64,000 bases of DNA from F22 sp963668535 (lineage in GTDB: Bacteria; Bacteroidota; Bacteroidia; Bacteroidales; Bacteroidaceae). Position numbers and translations under genes: made by a program. Every line of letters begins with the position of its first letter. Within the stretch, counting starts at the first letter, position 1. The DNA lies in NCBI GenBank assembly GCA_963668535.1, contig OY764867.1, positions 2,480,001 to 2,544,000 on the forward strand, written 5' to 3'. The notes under the pieces are model-generated. The model had not been told where the DNA came from. It saw only the letters and a list, made by a program, of their open reading frames with translations, and ran no database searches. Shown here piece after piece: positions 44,084-52,607 of this stretch.

Positions 44084-45118
44084 ATGAAACAAGTCACTCT
44101 TTCCGCCCAAGACTTAGATATAGGTTACCAAGAAGGTAGTCACGGTAAACATGTTGTACACCGTAATCTCAACTTATCTGTGCCTAGAGGTACTCTGGTT
44201 ACTTTATTAGGACCAAATGGAGCTGGTAAATCAACGCTCTTACGTACGCTTGCGGGAAGTCAATTCCCACTGAGTGGCAATGTCTTTCTTGGCGGTAAAG
44301 ATTTGTATAGTTTAAGTCTGAAAGCACGTAGCCAGTCTATCGCTTTGGTGCTAACAGATAGGACACTTAGTGGTGGACTTACTCTTCGCGAACTCGTCTC
44401 TTTGGGTAGACAACCATATACAGGCTTTTTTGGTCGATTAAATCGAGAGGATAAAGATATTGTACAACAGGCTTTAAAAGATGTAGGTATGTATCATCTT
44501 CAAGATAGATATGTTGCCGAACTTAGTGATGGTGAACGTCAAAAAGGACTGATTGCTAAAGCGCTTGTGCAAGAAGCTGATTTGATCATCTTGGATGAAC
44601 CAACTGCCTTCCTAGATGTCGTTAGTCGCATTGAAATTATGCAGCTCTTGCGTAGCCTAGCTCAACAAAAAGGGTGTAGTGTGCTTCTTTCTAGCCATGA
44701 TGTAGAACAAGCTCTTATGCAAAGTGATTATCTTTGGCTATTGACTGCAGAAAAAGGGCTTCAGCATGGTTTTACGGAAGATATGGTACTTTCGGGCATG
44801 ATGGAGGATCTCTTTCCACATAGTCCTATGGTTTTTGATGCAGTGCGAGGCACTTATCTTCCTCCTATTATTCATCAAAATGTGTGTCTTATTACAGGAG
44901 ATGATGCGCTTCGTATTCAATGGTGTGAAAACTTGCTTATCCGTCACGGTATACGTACTATTTATCCATCTAATGCCACCGATGTTATGCAAGATTCAGA
45001 CAAATCATATTTGGGACATATAACTGTTAATCAAGCGTCACCTATTTTATATAGATCTAGGGAGGGGGAGCGGTTTGTATGTTGCGATTTTCAAACGCTT
45101 GCTCAGCATATAATTTAG
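44084..45118 (+). CDS. btuD: Cobalamin ABC transporter ATPase BtuD-like with C-terminal extension
   Basis: A 344-residue ATPase. Walker A GPNGAGKST is near residue 46, the signature reads LSDGERQ, Walker B is DLIILDEPTAFLD and the switch His is in SSHDVEQ. The FecE/BtuD fold ends around residue 255. The remaining 85 or so residues (from HQNVCLITGDDALRIQ to the C-terminus) are an extension absent from E. coli BtuD; parts look like a small alpha/beta domain (VCLITGDDAL, IRTIYPSN). It completes the uptake operon, which ends at a hairpin 20 bp later. Confidence 0.92.
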   Translation: MKQVTLSAQDLDIGYQEGSHGKHVVHRNLNLSVPRGTLVTLLGPNGAGKSTLLRTLAGSQFPLSGNVFLGGKDLYSLSLKARSQSIALVLTDRTLSGGLTLRELVSLGRQPYTGFFGRLNREDKDIVQQALKDVGMYHLQDRYVAELSDGERQKGLIAKALVQEADLIILDEPTAFLDVVSRIEIMQLLRSLAQQKGCSVLLSSHDVEQALMQSDYLWLLTAEKGLQHGFTEDMVLSGMMEDLFPHSPMVFDAVRGTYLPPIIHQNVCLITGDDALRIQWCENLLIRHGIRTIYPSNATDVMQDSDKSYLGHITVNQASPILYRSREGERFVCCDFQTLAQHII

Positions 45119-45139
45119 TAGCCCAATTATTATATACAG

Positions 45140-45175
45140 GTGGGGCGTATATTCAACAAAGAATACACGCCCCAC
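45140..45175. terminator. Hairpin between convergent btuD and kbl
   Basis: A 15-bp stem with one mismatch (45140-45154 with 45161-45175) and a six-base loop; flanks are AT-rich without a strong T-run, so it may serve both directions weakly. Confidence 0.7.
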
Positions 45176-45202
45176 TTATATATTGTGATGTCAATCAGTA
45201 AC

Positions 45203-46393
45203 TTATTCCTTGATAACACCTAGCTGTTTCCCTACAGTGATAAAGGCCTCAATTGCTTTATCCAAATGTTCACGTTCATGTCCTGCTGAGATTTGTACAC
45301 GGATACGTGCCTGATCTTTAGGGACTACTGGATAATAGAATCCAGTGACATAGATATGATGTTTTTGCATTTCAGAAGCGAAATCCTGAGACAGTTTTGC
45401 ATCATAAAGCATAACTGCGCAAATAGCACTTTGGGTCGGCTTGATGTCAAAACCAGCGGCCATCATGCGGCTGCGGAAATAACTTACGTTGTCAACCAAT
45501 TTGTCATGCAAATCATCGTTTTCTTCCAACATCTTAAATGTTTCAATAGCAGCACCAACGATAGCTGGGGCTAGTGAATTTGAGAATAAGTAAGGTCGAC
45601 TACGTTGACGAAGTAATTCAATAATTTCTTTTTTTCCAGTTGTAAATCCACCTAATGCACCGCCAAAAGCTTTGCCTAATGTGCCAGTGTATAAATCAAC
45701 GCGTTTGTATGTGTCGAATAGTTCACTCACGCCATGGCCGGTTGCTCCAACGACACCTGCCGAGTGGCTCTCATCCACCATGACCAAAGCATCGTATTTT
45801 TCTGCTAAGTCACAAATCTTATCCATAGGGGCTACATTCCCATCCATAGAAAAGACTCCGTCTGTTACAATAATACGGAAGCGTTGTGCTTGTGCTTTTT
45901 GTAGACAAACTTCCAATTCCTCCATATTTGCATTCGCATAGCGATAACGTTGCGCTTTACATAGTCTTACTCCATCAATAATAGATGCGTGATTAAGTGA
46001 ATCACTAATGATAGCATCATCAGCTGTAAACAATGGTTCAAATACTCCCCCGTTGGCATCAAAACAAGCAGCATATAAAATAGTATCTTCAGTTTTGAAA
46101 TAACGGGCAATAGCTGCTTCAAGTTCTTTATGAATATCTTGTGTACCACAGATAAAACGTACTGATGAGACACCGTATCCACGGCTATCCATCATGTACT
46201 TAGCTGCTTGAATAAGACGAGGATGATTGGATAATCCTAAATAGTTATTGGCACAAAAATTTAAGACTTCTTGTCCACCTACTTGAATAACTGCTTGTTG
46301 TGGACTCTCAATCAAGCGTTCTTGCTTATATAACCCAGCTTCTCGGATGTTTTTCAATTCTTCCTCAAGATGAGCTTTCATTTTTCCATACAT
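45203..46393 (-). CDS. kbl: Glycine C-acetyltransferase (2-amino-3-ketobutyrate CoA ligase)
   Basis: With the ATG at 46393 (MYGKMKAHLEEELKN) it has 396 residues, the usual length. A fold-type I PLP enzyme of the alpha-oxoamine synthase group: NFCANNYLGLSNHP, SVRFICGTQDIHKELE, VMVDESHSAGVVG and TLGKAFGGALGGF with the PLP-binding lysine. It cleaves 2-amino-3-oxobutyrate with CoA to glycine and acetyl-CoA. The partner enzyme, threonine dehydrogenase, is divergently transcribed 208 bp away. The frame extends to 46435 but that lies at the probable transcription start. Confidence 0.94.
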   Translation of the reverse strand: MYGKMKAHLEEELKNIREAGLYKQERLIESPQQAVIQVGGQEVLNFCANNYLGLSNHPRLIQAAKYMMDSRGYGVSSVRFICGTQDIHKELEAAIARYFKTEDTILYAACFDANGGVFEPLFTADDAIISDSLNHASIIDGVRLCKAQRYRYANANMEELEVCLQKAQAQRFRIIVTDGVFSMDGNVAPMDKICDLAEKYDALVMVDESHSAGVVGATGHGVSELFDTYKRVDLYTGTLGKAFGGALGGFTTGKKEIIELLRQRSRPYLFSNSLAPAIVGAAIETFKMLEENDDLHDKLVDNVSYFRSRMMAAGFDIKPTQSAICAVMLYDAKLSQDFASEMQKHHIYVTGFYYPVVPKDQARIRVQISAGHEREHLDKAIEAFITVGKQLGVIKE

Positions 46394-46432
46394 AACAATG
46401 ATTGGTTTTATGGTTAAATAATGAGTTGACAA

Positions 46433-46440
46433 CAAAGATG
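46433..46440 (-). promoter_or_regulatory. Possible -7 element of kbl
   Basis: CATCTTTG on the minus strand differs from TAnnTTTG at one base. The start codon at 46393 lies 40 bp downstream; no -33 box is evident. Confidence 0.35.
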
Positions 46441-46480
46441 CGACTTTTATTCGATATATAGAGCTGTTTTTTCTATTTTC

Positions 46481-46513
46481 TTGTGTAGAATATCAAAAAA
46501 GCATTTATCTTTG
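46481..46513 (+). promoter_or_regulatory. Promoter of the threonine dehydrogenase gene
   Basis: TTG at 46481-46483 and TATCTTTG at 46506-46513 with 22 bp spacing; the start codon is 88 bp further on. Confidence 0.55.
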
Positions 46514-46601
46514 TTCTATATTAATCTTAGGTCTTTCCTGATGTGTAAGACATAAACTACAAGCGTTAACCTATCCCTTAAAACGAACTAGAATTGTAAT
46601 A

Positions 46602-47555
46602 ATGAAACGTATATTTGTCATAGGAGCCACGGGCCAGATTGGTTCAGAGCTCACCCTGGAATTGAGACAGCGTTACGGCGGCGACAATGTTGTAGCAGGT
46701 TATATACACGGCGCAGAACCGCAAGGTGTATTGCGTGATAGTGGACCGATGGCTCTTGCTGATGTAACAGATGCTGATGCCCTTGCTCAAGTGGTCAAGG
46801 AATATCATATAGATACTATCTATAATTTGGCTGCCCTATTATCAGTTGTTGCTGAAAGTAAACCCCTACTAGCTTGGCACATTGGTATAGATGGACTTTG
46901 GAACGTATTGGAAGTGGCACGTGTATATGGTTGTGCTGTATTTACACCTAGTTCCATAGGTAGTTTTGGCCCAGAGACTCCCGCTGATATGACTCCCCAA
47001 GATACCGTACAACGTCCACGTACTATGTATGGTATTTCAAAAGTTACAGGTGAATTACTTAGTGATTATTACTTTCATAAGTATGGAGTTGATACTCGTT
47101 CAGTACGATTCCCTGGGATTATTAGCTATGTGACTCCTCCTGGAGGTGGCACCACGGATTATGCAGTAGATATTTATTATTCAGCTGTACGTCATGAAGA
47201 TTTCGTATGTCCTATAGCTGCTGGTACCCGTATGGATATGATGTATATGCCAGATGCATTACATGCGGCTATTCACCTAATGGAAGCCGATCCAACTCGT
47301 TTGGTACACCGCAATAGCTTCAATATCGCTTCAATGAGCTTTGATCCTGAAGAAATATATAATACGATTTGTGCAGAGAAACCGGAATTTAAAATGACTT
47401 ATCAAGTAGATCATTTAAAACAGTCTATAGCTGATAGTTGGCCTGATCGCCTTGATGATAGTTGTGCGCGAGATGAATGGGGGTGGGCGCCACAGTATGA
47501 TTTGAGCAAGATGACCGTAGATATGCTGGCAAAATTAGAAGCTCGGGGTATTTAG
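46602..47555 (+). CDS. L-threonine 3-dehydrogenase, SDR (epimerase-like) type
   Basis: A 317-residue NAD-dependent enzyme of the extended short-chain dehydrogenase type. GATGQIGSELT is the Rossmann glycine motif; NLAALLSVVAESKP, TPSSIGSFGP and the catalytic YGISKVTGE (Tyr-x3-Lys) follow; FPGIISYVTPPGGGTTDYAVD is typical of the SDR-type threonine dehydrogenases rather than of sugar epimerases. It oxidises threonine to 2-amino-3-oxobutyrate, which Kbl then cleaves. The divergent arrangement with kbl supports this specificity. Confidence 0.92.
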   Translation: MKRIFVIGATGQIGSELTLELRQRYGGDNVVAGYIHGAEPQGVLRDSGPMALADVTDADALAQVVKEYHIDTIYNLAALLSVVAESKPLLAWHIGIDGLWNVLEVARVYGCAVFTPSSIGSFGPETPADMTPQDTVQRPRTMYGISKVTGELLSDYYFHKYGVDTRSVRFPGIISYVTPPGGGTTDYAVDIYYSAVRHEDFVCPIAAGTRMDMMYMPDALHAAIHLMEADPTRLVHRNSFNIASMSFDPEEIYNTICAEKPEFKMTYQVDHLKQSIADSWPDRLDDSCARDEWGWAPQYDLSKMTVDMLAKLEARGI

Positions 47556-47593
47556 GCAAACCAAACACAACAAAGAGTAAAAACTGAAAATCA

Positions 47594-48517
47594 ATGACCA
47601 ATCGAAATACCTCCCAAATCCTTTTTTGTGGTTTGTTTATCATAAGCTTGGCTTTTACGGCGTGTCAACCACGGCGTAAAAGTCGTCAAACGACACAAAA
47701 TCAAGTCGCCATTCGTTCATGGGATGAAGGCATGCAAGATATTGTCAATCTCATTGATTCAGTTAGTAGTCAGCAAGATTCTCTAGTTATTCATGAACCT
47801 AAGCTATATCCAGAACAAGTCGATACTTATTTTGAAGACTTTATATATCAGTTTGGCGTTGACAGTGATTTTCAGTTGCGTCGTATAGTCTTTCCACTGC
47901 CGATTTATCGAGGAGATAGTATTATCTATTACCAAAAGGATGCATGGAGGCACGATAGTTTGGTCTCTCATTTGCCCTATTATTCTATGATTTTTGATGA
48001 TAGATCTGAATATAGTATGATGCAAGACTCGACGATTCGTCTTATTCATCTCGATTATTACGACTCTAAGCACCAGTATTGCAGAAGCTATTATTTTAAG
48101 AAGATACAGGGACTTTGGCTTCTTGAAGCCATGCATTATCCCAAGCATATAGAAGGAAAAACAGAAGATACCCGTTTGGGCTCCTTCTTGGACTTTTGGA
48201 TGCAGTTTGCTTCCGATACTATTTTCCAGCAACAACATGTGCAGCGCACTGTGGAAATTGAAACAGCTAATCCAGATAATGAATTTGAGACAATAAAAGG
48301 AACTTTTGATCATCAACAGTGGCCTCTTTTTAGGCCATCACTTGATGGAAATGTCTTGACTAATATAGATGTAGGTCAGCATCTTGTGTCGACTAGTCAT
48401 ACACGTACTGTTGTGCTTGATGGCGCAAGCAATGGACTTTTTATAGTTTTGCGTTTTCGGTATGATTCCAAGAAAAAAACATGGTTATTATATGGTTTGG
48501 AAGAACCAGCAACATAA
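47594..48517 (+). CDS. Lipoprotein of unknown function (probably DUF4348)
   Basis: A 307-residue lipoprotein with Cys24 in FTAC, followed by QPRRKS, which lacks an acidic surface-export motif, so it may stay on the periplasmic side. A conserved-looking start of the mature part, YFEDFIYQFGVDSDFQLRRI followed by VFPLP, recalls the Bacteroidetes DUF4348 family; this assignment is from memory. No catalytic motif is seen. It lies 38 bp after the dehydrogenase gene and nine bases before murB. Confidence 0.8.
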   Translation: MTNRNTSQILFCGLFIISLAFTACQPRRKSRQTTQNQVAIRSWDEGMQDIVNLIDSVSSQQDSLVIHEPKLYPEQVDTYFEDFIYQFGVDSDFQLRRIVFPLPIYRGDSIIYYQKDAWRHDSLVSHLPYYSMIFDDRSEYSMMQDSTIRLIHLDYYDSKHQYCRSYYFKKIQGLWLLEAMHYPKHIEGKTEDTRLGSFLDFWMQFASDTIFQQQHVQRTVEIETANPDNEFETIKGTFDHQQWPLFRPSLDGNVLTNIDVGQHLVSTSHTRTVVLDGASNGLFIVLRFRYDSKKKTWLLYGLEEPAT

Positions 48518-48525
48518 AAAACATT

Positions 48526-49554
48526 ATGATACATATATACGAATCAATCTCTTTACTGCCTTATCATACATTTCATATCGATGTCTTAGCAGATATGCTA
48601 GTAGAGTATGATACCATTGAAGATTTACAAGAGATTCTCCGTAATCCCAATCAATATCCAGCTCCTTTCCTACATGTAGGATCTGGGAGTAATCTGTTAT
48701 TTACGCAAGATTTTCATGGTACTATTTTGCACAGTAAGATGCAGCATATACATGTAGCAAATGAAACAGAAGATACAATTGATTTGCTAGTAGACAGTGG
48801 CCTTGATTGGGATGTTTTTGTGGCATATTGTGTGAATAAAGGCTGGTATGGTGTAGAGAATCTTTCATTTATTCCAGGTGAAGTAGGGGCTTCTGCTGTA
48901 CAAAACATAGGCGCTTATGGAGTTGAAGCTTGTCAATTGATCCAGGAGGTGCATGCTCTTGAAACAGCTACAGGTGATGCATGCGTTTTTTCGGCTGATG
49001 AATGTCAATATGGTTATAGACAGAGTTTGTTTAAACAGCCTGGTGTGCGTGGTAAATATATTGTCACTCATGTACTTTATCGCTTATCCAAAAAACGTAT
49101 TGTGCATCTTGAATATGGCTCTATCCAAGCACATCTCTCTTTATTAGGAGTTGGTGTTGATACGGCCAGTTTACAACAAATACGTGATGTAATTATAGAT
49201 ATTCGCAAAGATAAATTACCTGACCCTGACATACTGGGCAATGCTGGAAGTTTCTTTATGAACCCAATTGTATCTGAAGAAACATTTCAACGTATGTATT
49301 CTGATTCTCCAACGATGCCTTTTTATCGTATTTCGGATGACCGAGTCAAAATTCCCGCTGGATGGATGATAGATCAATGTGGCTGGAAAGGGCGTAGTAT
49401 TGGACACGCAGCTGTGCACAAAGATCAAGCTTTAGTTTTAGTTAATCTTGGATGTGCTACTTCTGCAGAAATTGTCAATTTAGCCGAAGAAGTGCGTGCT
49501 GCTGTATTTGAACGTTTTGGTATCTCTATTTATCCAGAGGTACTCTATATATAA
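48526..49554 (+). CDS. murB: UDP-N-acetylmuramate dehydrogenase MurB
   Basis: A 342-residue FAD enzyme of peptidoglycan synthesis that reduces UDP-GlcNAc-enolpyruvate to UDP-MurNAc with NADPH. SLLPYHTFHIDV matches the N-terminal consensus; FLHVGSGSNLLF and the GVENLSFIPGEVGASAVQNIGAYG segment bind FAD; GNAGSFFMNPIVS holds the catalytic serine; GWKGRSIGHAAVH and the terminal YPEVLYI are typical. Sequence is closest in style to the E. coli-type (type I) MurB. The ATG at 48526 is preferred over an in-frame ATG at 48481 that overlaps the preceding gene. Confidence 0.95.
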   Translation: MIHIYESISLLPYHTFHIDVLADMLVEYDTIEDLQEILRNPNQYPAPFLHVGSGSNLLFTQDFHGTILHSKMQHIHVANETEDTIDLLVDSGLDWDVFVAYCVNKGWYGVENLSFIPGEVGASAVQNIGAYGVEACQLIQEVHALETATGDACVFSADECQYGYRQSLFKQPGVRGKYIVTHVLYRLSKKRIVHLEYGSIQAHLSLLGVGVDTASLQQIRDVIIDIRKDKLPDPDILGNAGSFFMNPIVSEETFQRMYSDSPTMPFYRISDDRVKIPAGWMIDQCGWKGRSIGHAAVHKDQALVLVNLGCATSAEIVNLAEEVRAAVFERFGISIYPEVLYI

Positions 49555-49574
49555 TAATTTGAAGATAAGACATT

Positions 49575-50357
49575 ATGAGTATTAAGTTCACAATTCTAGG
49601 TTCAGGCACCAGCACTGGTGTTCCTCAGATCGGGTGCACTTGTCCAGTCTGCACTTCTACTGACCCACGTGATCGTCGTATGCGTTGTAGTAGTTTTATA
49701 GAAACTGACAACACACGTATTCTGCTCGATTGTGGCCCTGATTTTTATCATCAGGCTTTGCGCTATATGCCGTATAAAGCATTAAGTGGTGTCTTGATTT
49801 CACATGAACATTTTGATCATGTTGGTGGCATCGACGATTTACGTGCTTATTGTCATTTTGGCGATGTTGATATATATGCTAATGCCTCTAGTGCGAATTC
49901 TCTTCAAACACGTATGCCATATTGCTTTGTTGAAGAACGTTACCCAGGTATTCCACTCATTAATCTTCATAGCATTCTTCCATATCATCCTTTTACCATA
50001 GGTGATGTAGAAGTATTACCGATTGAAGTGATTCATGGGAAATTGCCCATATTAGGTTATGTGCTTACTATTGGGTCTGTTCGCATTGGTTATATTACAG
50101 ATATGAAAACAATGGATGAACGTAATTATGCCCTATTAGAACATCTAGACCTATTGGTGATGAATGCGTTGCGAATAGAAAAGCATTGGACTCATCAGAC
50201 TCTTGATGAGGCGCTTGCTGTCGCAAAAGAAGTGCATGCAAAGCAAACTGTTTTTGTACATATGAGCCATGATATGGGATGTCATGAAGGAATAGATGCT
50301 CAATTGCCGCCAAGTGTGAGTTTGGGGTATGATGGCTTAACTATTGAATATCCATAA
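49575..50357 (+). CDS. MBL-fold metallo-hydrolase (PhnP-like)
   Basis: A 260-residue metallo-beta-lactamase-fold protein. ILGSGTSTGVPQIGCTCPVC is the N-terminal signature of the PhnP-like subgroup with paired cysteines; the metal motif is SHEHFDHVGGIDDL (H-x-H-x-D-H); LPILGYVLTIGSVRIGYITDMKT and VHMSHDMG complete the site. Relatives are phosphodiesterases acting on cyclic phosphates or nucleic acids; the substrate here is not known. It starts 20 bp after murB. Confidence 0.92.
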   Translation: MSIKFTILGSGTSTGVPQIGCTCPVCTSTDPRDRRMRCSSFIETDNTRILLDCGPDFYHQALRYMPYKALSGVLISHEHFDHVGGIDDLRAYCHFGDVDIYANASSANSLQTRMPYCFVEERYPGIPLINLHSILPYHPFTIGDVEVLPIEVIHGKLPILGYVLTIGSVRIGYITDMKTMDERNYALLEHLDLLVMNALRIEKHWTHQTLDEALAVAKEVHAKQTVFVHMSHDMGCHEGIDAQLPPSVSLGYDGLTIEYP

Positions 50358-50380
50358 TGATAAGATAATCATTCAAATTG

Positions 50381-50412
50381 TTTGGTTATGTTGCAAATAA
50401 GACGTATATTTG
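50381..50412 (+). promoter_or_regulatory. Promoter of tmRNA
   Basis: TTTG at 50381-50384 and TATATTTG at 50405-50412 with 20 bp spacing. The -7 element ends 12 bp before the tmRNA 5' end, which suits initiation at or just before 50425. Confidence 0.7.
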
Positions 50413-50424
50413 CAGCCTATCACT

Positions 50425-50825
50425 GGGGTTGACTGGATTTGACAGTGGGCCGAGGTGGTGAGTAAGCATGCAGTGCGTTGATTGTTAGCACTTTAAACTC
50501 AGTAATCAAACTTTTTTAATTGGCGAAACTAATTTTGCTTACGCTGCCTAACCGAATCATAGTACGTTAGCTTAATCTACCGACCCAGAAGAGGCGGTAG
50601 ACGTAACATCGCTCAGGGCCTGTGTCTTCGTAGCCCCCTGATTCAGCGGTGCTGTCGAGACGGAGATAGTCAGTACTTTCCTCAAAGTGCTGGTGAAATA
50701 AAGAGGATAAGGTTAGAGCGGATGGCTTGGGTTCCAATTTAACTCGAAAATTTTAGGCCAAGATAAGCATGTAGAAAGCTTATTAGTTCCCCATTTGGAC
50801 GAGGGTTCGACTCCCTCCAGCTCCA
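50425..50825 (+). ncRNA. ssrA: Transfer-messenger RNA (tmRNA, ssrA)
   Basis: The 5' end GGGGTTGACTGGATTTGACA and the 3' end GGTTCGACTCCCTCCAGCTCC with discriminator A form the tRNA-like domain (GGGGTTG pairs with CAGCTCC); CCA is not encoded. The tag frame is 50522-50551, reading GETNFAYAA then TAA, so the full tag with the tRNA-borne alanine would be AGETNFAYAA. Length of about 400 nt is normal. tmRNA rescues stalled ribosomes and marks their products for proteolysis. Confidence 0.97.
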
Positions 50826-50832
50826 CAGCGAT

Positions 50833-50874
50833 AAAACGCCCTCATAAGTTTGTACTAATGAGAGCGTTTTTTAT
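50833..50874 (+). terminator. Terminator of tmRNA
   Basis: An imperfect stem (AAAACGC-CTCAT with ATGAG-GCGTTTT, 50833-50845 with 50858-50870) and a T-run. Confidence 0.8.
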
Positions 50875-50992
50875 TAACAGGTATACATAGTACCATGTTG
50901 TTTATCTCATTCTTTATTAGTATATTTGATACCTATATGATAATAAACGTTCCATAAATGTATAGTCAAAACGAAAGTAAATTATTGATGTC

Positions 50993-51847
50993 ATGAAAAA
51001 AATATTTTTATATACTCAATGCTGTTTTTTGAGTTTATTGATTGTGTCCTGTACACACAGTTCGCGTTCCCTTAATCATACATTGACTCAGTGGCATATG
51101 ATGTATCCCACATCTAGTCAAGATCTTAATTTAATTGGGGCAGTTAAGACTGTCCGTCTCAGAACCTATACTCCTATATTAGAAGATGGTCACTATGTTA
51201 GAGGGTCTATTAAAAAGGTGACTCATGCTGAAGTAGCTCGTAATAAATCCTACGAAATTGAATTTTCTGAGTTGGGTGTTATAAACTACATTATTTCTTT
51301 ATCTCATACTGATCAAGTGCTCAATAAGCAAGTCAGTATTATTGATACAAATGGGCAATATATTGGCTTTTTTAATTATGATGCTCAAAGCAATCCTGAG
51401 TTTAAAGCTGAGTATAATTACACTCAAGATACGCTTATACATATTGAGAGTAATTCAGAATTAGCCGATGGTTATTGGGAAGTGGATTTTGATTATCCAT
51501 CATTGGATGAGATGTCATATACTCAAAAGTTTTATGAGGGTACACTTGAAACAAAAGAACGTATAATCAACCAAAGGGTACATGAAGTTTGGGAAAAACA
51601 TATGGCTGAGGGCGATACTGAAACGACTCACCACGAGTACGTATATAACGCATATAATGATATCATGAAGGAACACGTAGTGCGTAGTGGTATTTATCTT
51701 GGTGCTCCTAAGGCTCACCAGAATAAAGTCAGTTACGAAATGAGTTACATATATACGTATGATAAGAAAGGTAATTGGATAACTCGTGTTGTTTTGAGAG
51801 ATGGGAAAGCACTAGATTATCAAACACGAGATATTGTTTATTATTGA
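50993..51847 (+). CDS. Lipoprotein of unknown function
   Basis: A 284-residue protein with a lipoprotein signal (Cys20 in LIVSC), then THSSRS without an acidic export motif. The body is beta-rich with repeated strands such as VKTVRLRTYTPI, YEIEFSELGVINYI, HEYVYNAYNDIMKEHVV and MSYIYTYDKKGNWITRVVL, which resemble the YD/Rhs-like repeats seen in Bacteroidetes outer-membrane lipoproteins. I recognise no named family. It follows tmRNA and has no clear operon partner. Confidence 0.8.
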   Translation: MKKIFLYTQCCFLSLLIVSCTHSSRSLNHTLTQWHMMYPTSSQDLNLIGAVKTVRLRTYTPILEDGHYVRGSIKKVTHAEVARNKSYEIEFSELGVINYIISLSHTDQVLNKQVSIIDTNGQYIGFFNYDAQSNPEFKAEYNYTQDTLIHIESNSELADGYWEVDFDYPSLDEMSYTQKFYEGTLETKERIINQRVHEVWEKHMAEGDTETTHHEYVYNAYNDIMKEHVVRSGIYLGAPKAHQNKVSYEMSYIYTYDKKGNWITRVVLRDGKALDYQTRDIVYY

Positions 51848-51973
51848 TGCTGTTTTGTATATATTAATTTTTTTACACGCTTGTTTTTTGGTTCTGTTTC
51901 TTTTATTGCATTTAATTGTAATGTTTGATGCACTTTATTTAGTAAAATAACTTTATTTCTCAGCATGAATTTC

Positions 51974-51981
51974 TACCTTTG
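51974..51981 (+). promoter_or_regulatory. -7 element of the small membrane protein gene
   Basis: TACCTTTG; transcription would start near 51988, inside the long open frame that begins at 51965, so the ATG at 52046 is preferred as the real start. Confidence 0.45.
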
Positions 51982-52045
51982 TCGCCGTTATCAGGATTTC
52001 ATAAAATCAGAGATTACGAAGAACTCTTATTACAACAAAGAAAAA

Positions 52046-52432
52046 ATGGTTTTTAAACTTTCAGTACGGTTTCACATGCTTATTTTAGGCATGTATTGGT
52101 TTGTCCTTCTTCCACTTATTCATTTCATTTTTGATTGTACAATCATTCAACTTTTACTTATTGCTTTATGTTTTGCTGCCATTCATTTCCTAGCTACAGC
52201 AAAAGATAAAGTTATTATAAGCCGGCAATGCGTGAAATGGAAATTATTTCATATAGGACAAACTGCTTATTATGAAAATATGCGTAATGTCAAGATTACC
52301 AAGTATTGGTCACGGCGATGTGTGCAGTTTGATTATACTGACCAATCAGGTAAGAAGTGCACGGCACATATAGGCGGTATGTATGATATTCACGAAATTT
52401 ACACAGAACTTCATTATCTTCAAGCTTCGTGA
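52046..52432 (+). CDS. Small two-helix membrane protein, PH-domain-like
   Basis: With the ATG at 52046 (MVFKLSVRFHM, preceded by an A-rich stretch) the product has 128 residues: two adjacent hydrophobic helices (about residues 12-50), then a short beta-rich soluble part (DKVIISRQCVKWKLFHIGQT, NVKITKYWSRRCVQFDYTDQ) reminiscent of the bacterial PH-like or YdbS/DUF304-type domains. The frame opens earlier, at 51965, but a consensus -7 box lies inside that extension. Function unknown; it ends at a strong convergent terminator. Confidence 0.75.
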   Translation: MVFKLSVRFHMLILGMYWFVLLPLIHFIFDCTIIQLLLIALCFAAIHFLATAKDKVIISRQCVKWKLFHIGQTAYYENMRNVKITKYWSRRCVQFDYTDQSGKKCTAHIGGMYDIHEIYTELHYLQAS

Positions 52433-52530
52433 CAAAATTATCTCTACTTTCTTTACGTAGAATTCTTGTTGCTTAAGTGGATGAATCTGTTTGACAACTT
52501 GTGGTGTATGTACACTACATTAGATATATA

Positions 52531-52577
52531 AAACAATCGCGCATATTGGATGCACCCAATACGCGCGATTGTTTTTG
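52531..52577. terminator. Bidirectional terminator between convergent genes
   Basis: A long, GC-containing stem (AACAATCGCGC and TATTGG paired with CCAATA and GCGCGATTGTT, single mismatches) followed by a T-run on the plus strand; a shorter T-run exists on the minus strand. Confidence 0.88.
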
Positions 52578-52607
52578 TGTTATAGAGTGAGGTCTCCAAA
52601 CGACTTC

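Noticed and set aside
47804..48316. A 170-codon minus-strand frame opposite the DUF4348-like lipoprotein gene
   Set aside because: It lies entirely antisense to a convincing gene with signal peptide and lipobox and shows no domain.
50425..50825. Integration of a mobile element at the tmRNA 3' end
   Set aside because: No integrase gene and no second copy of the tmRNA 3' sequence are visible in the following 13 kb.
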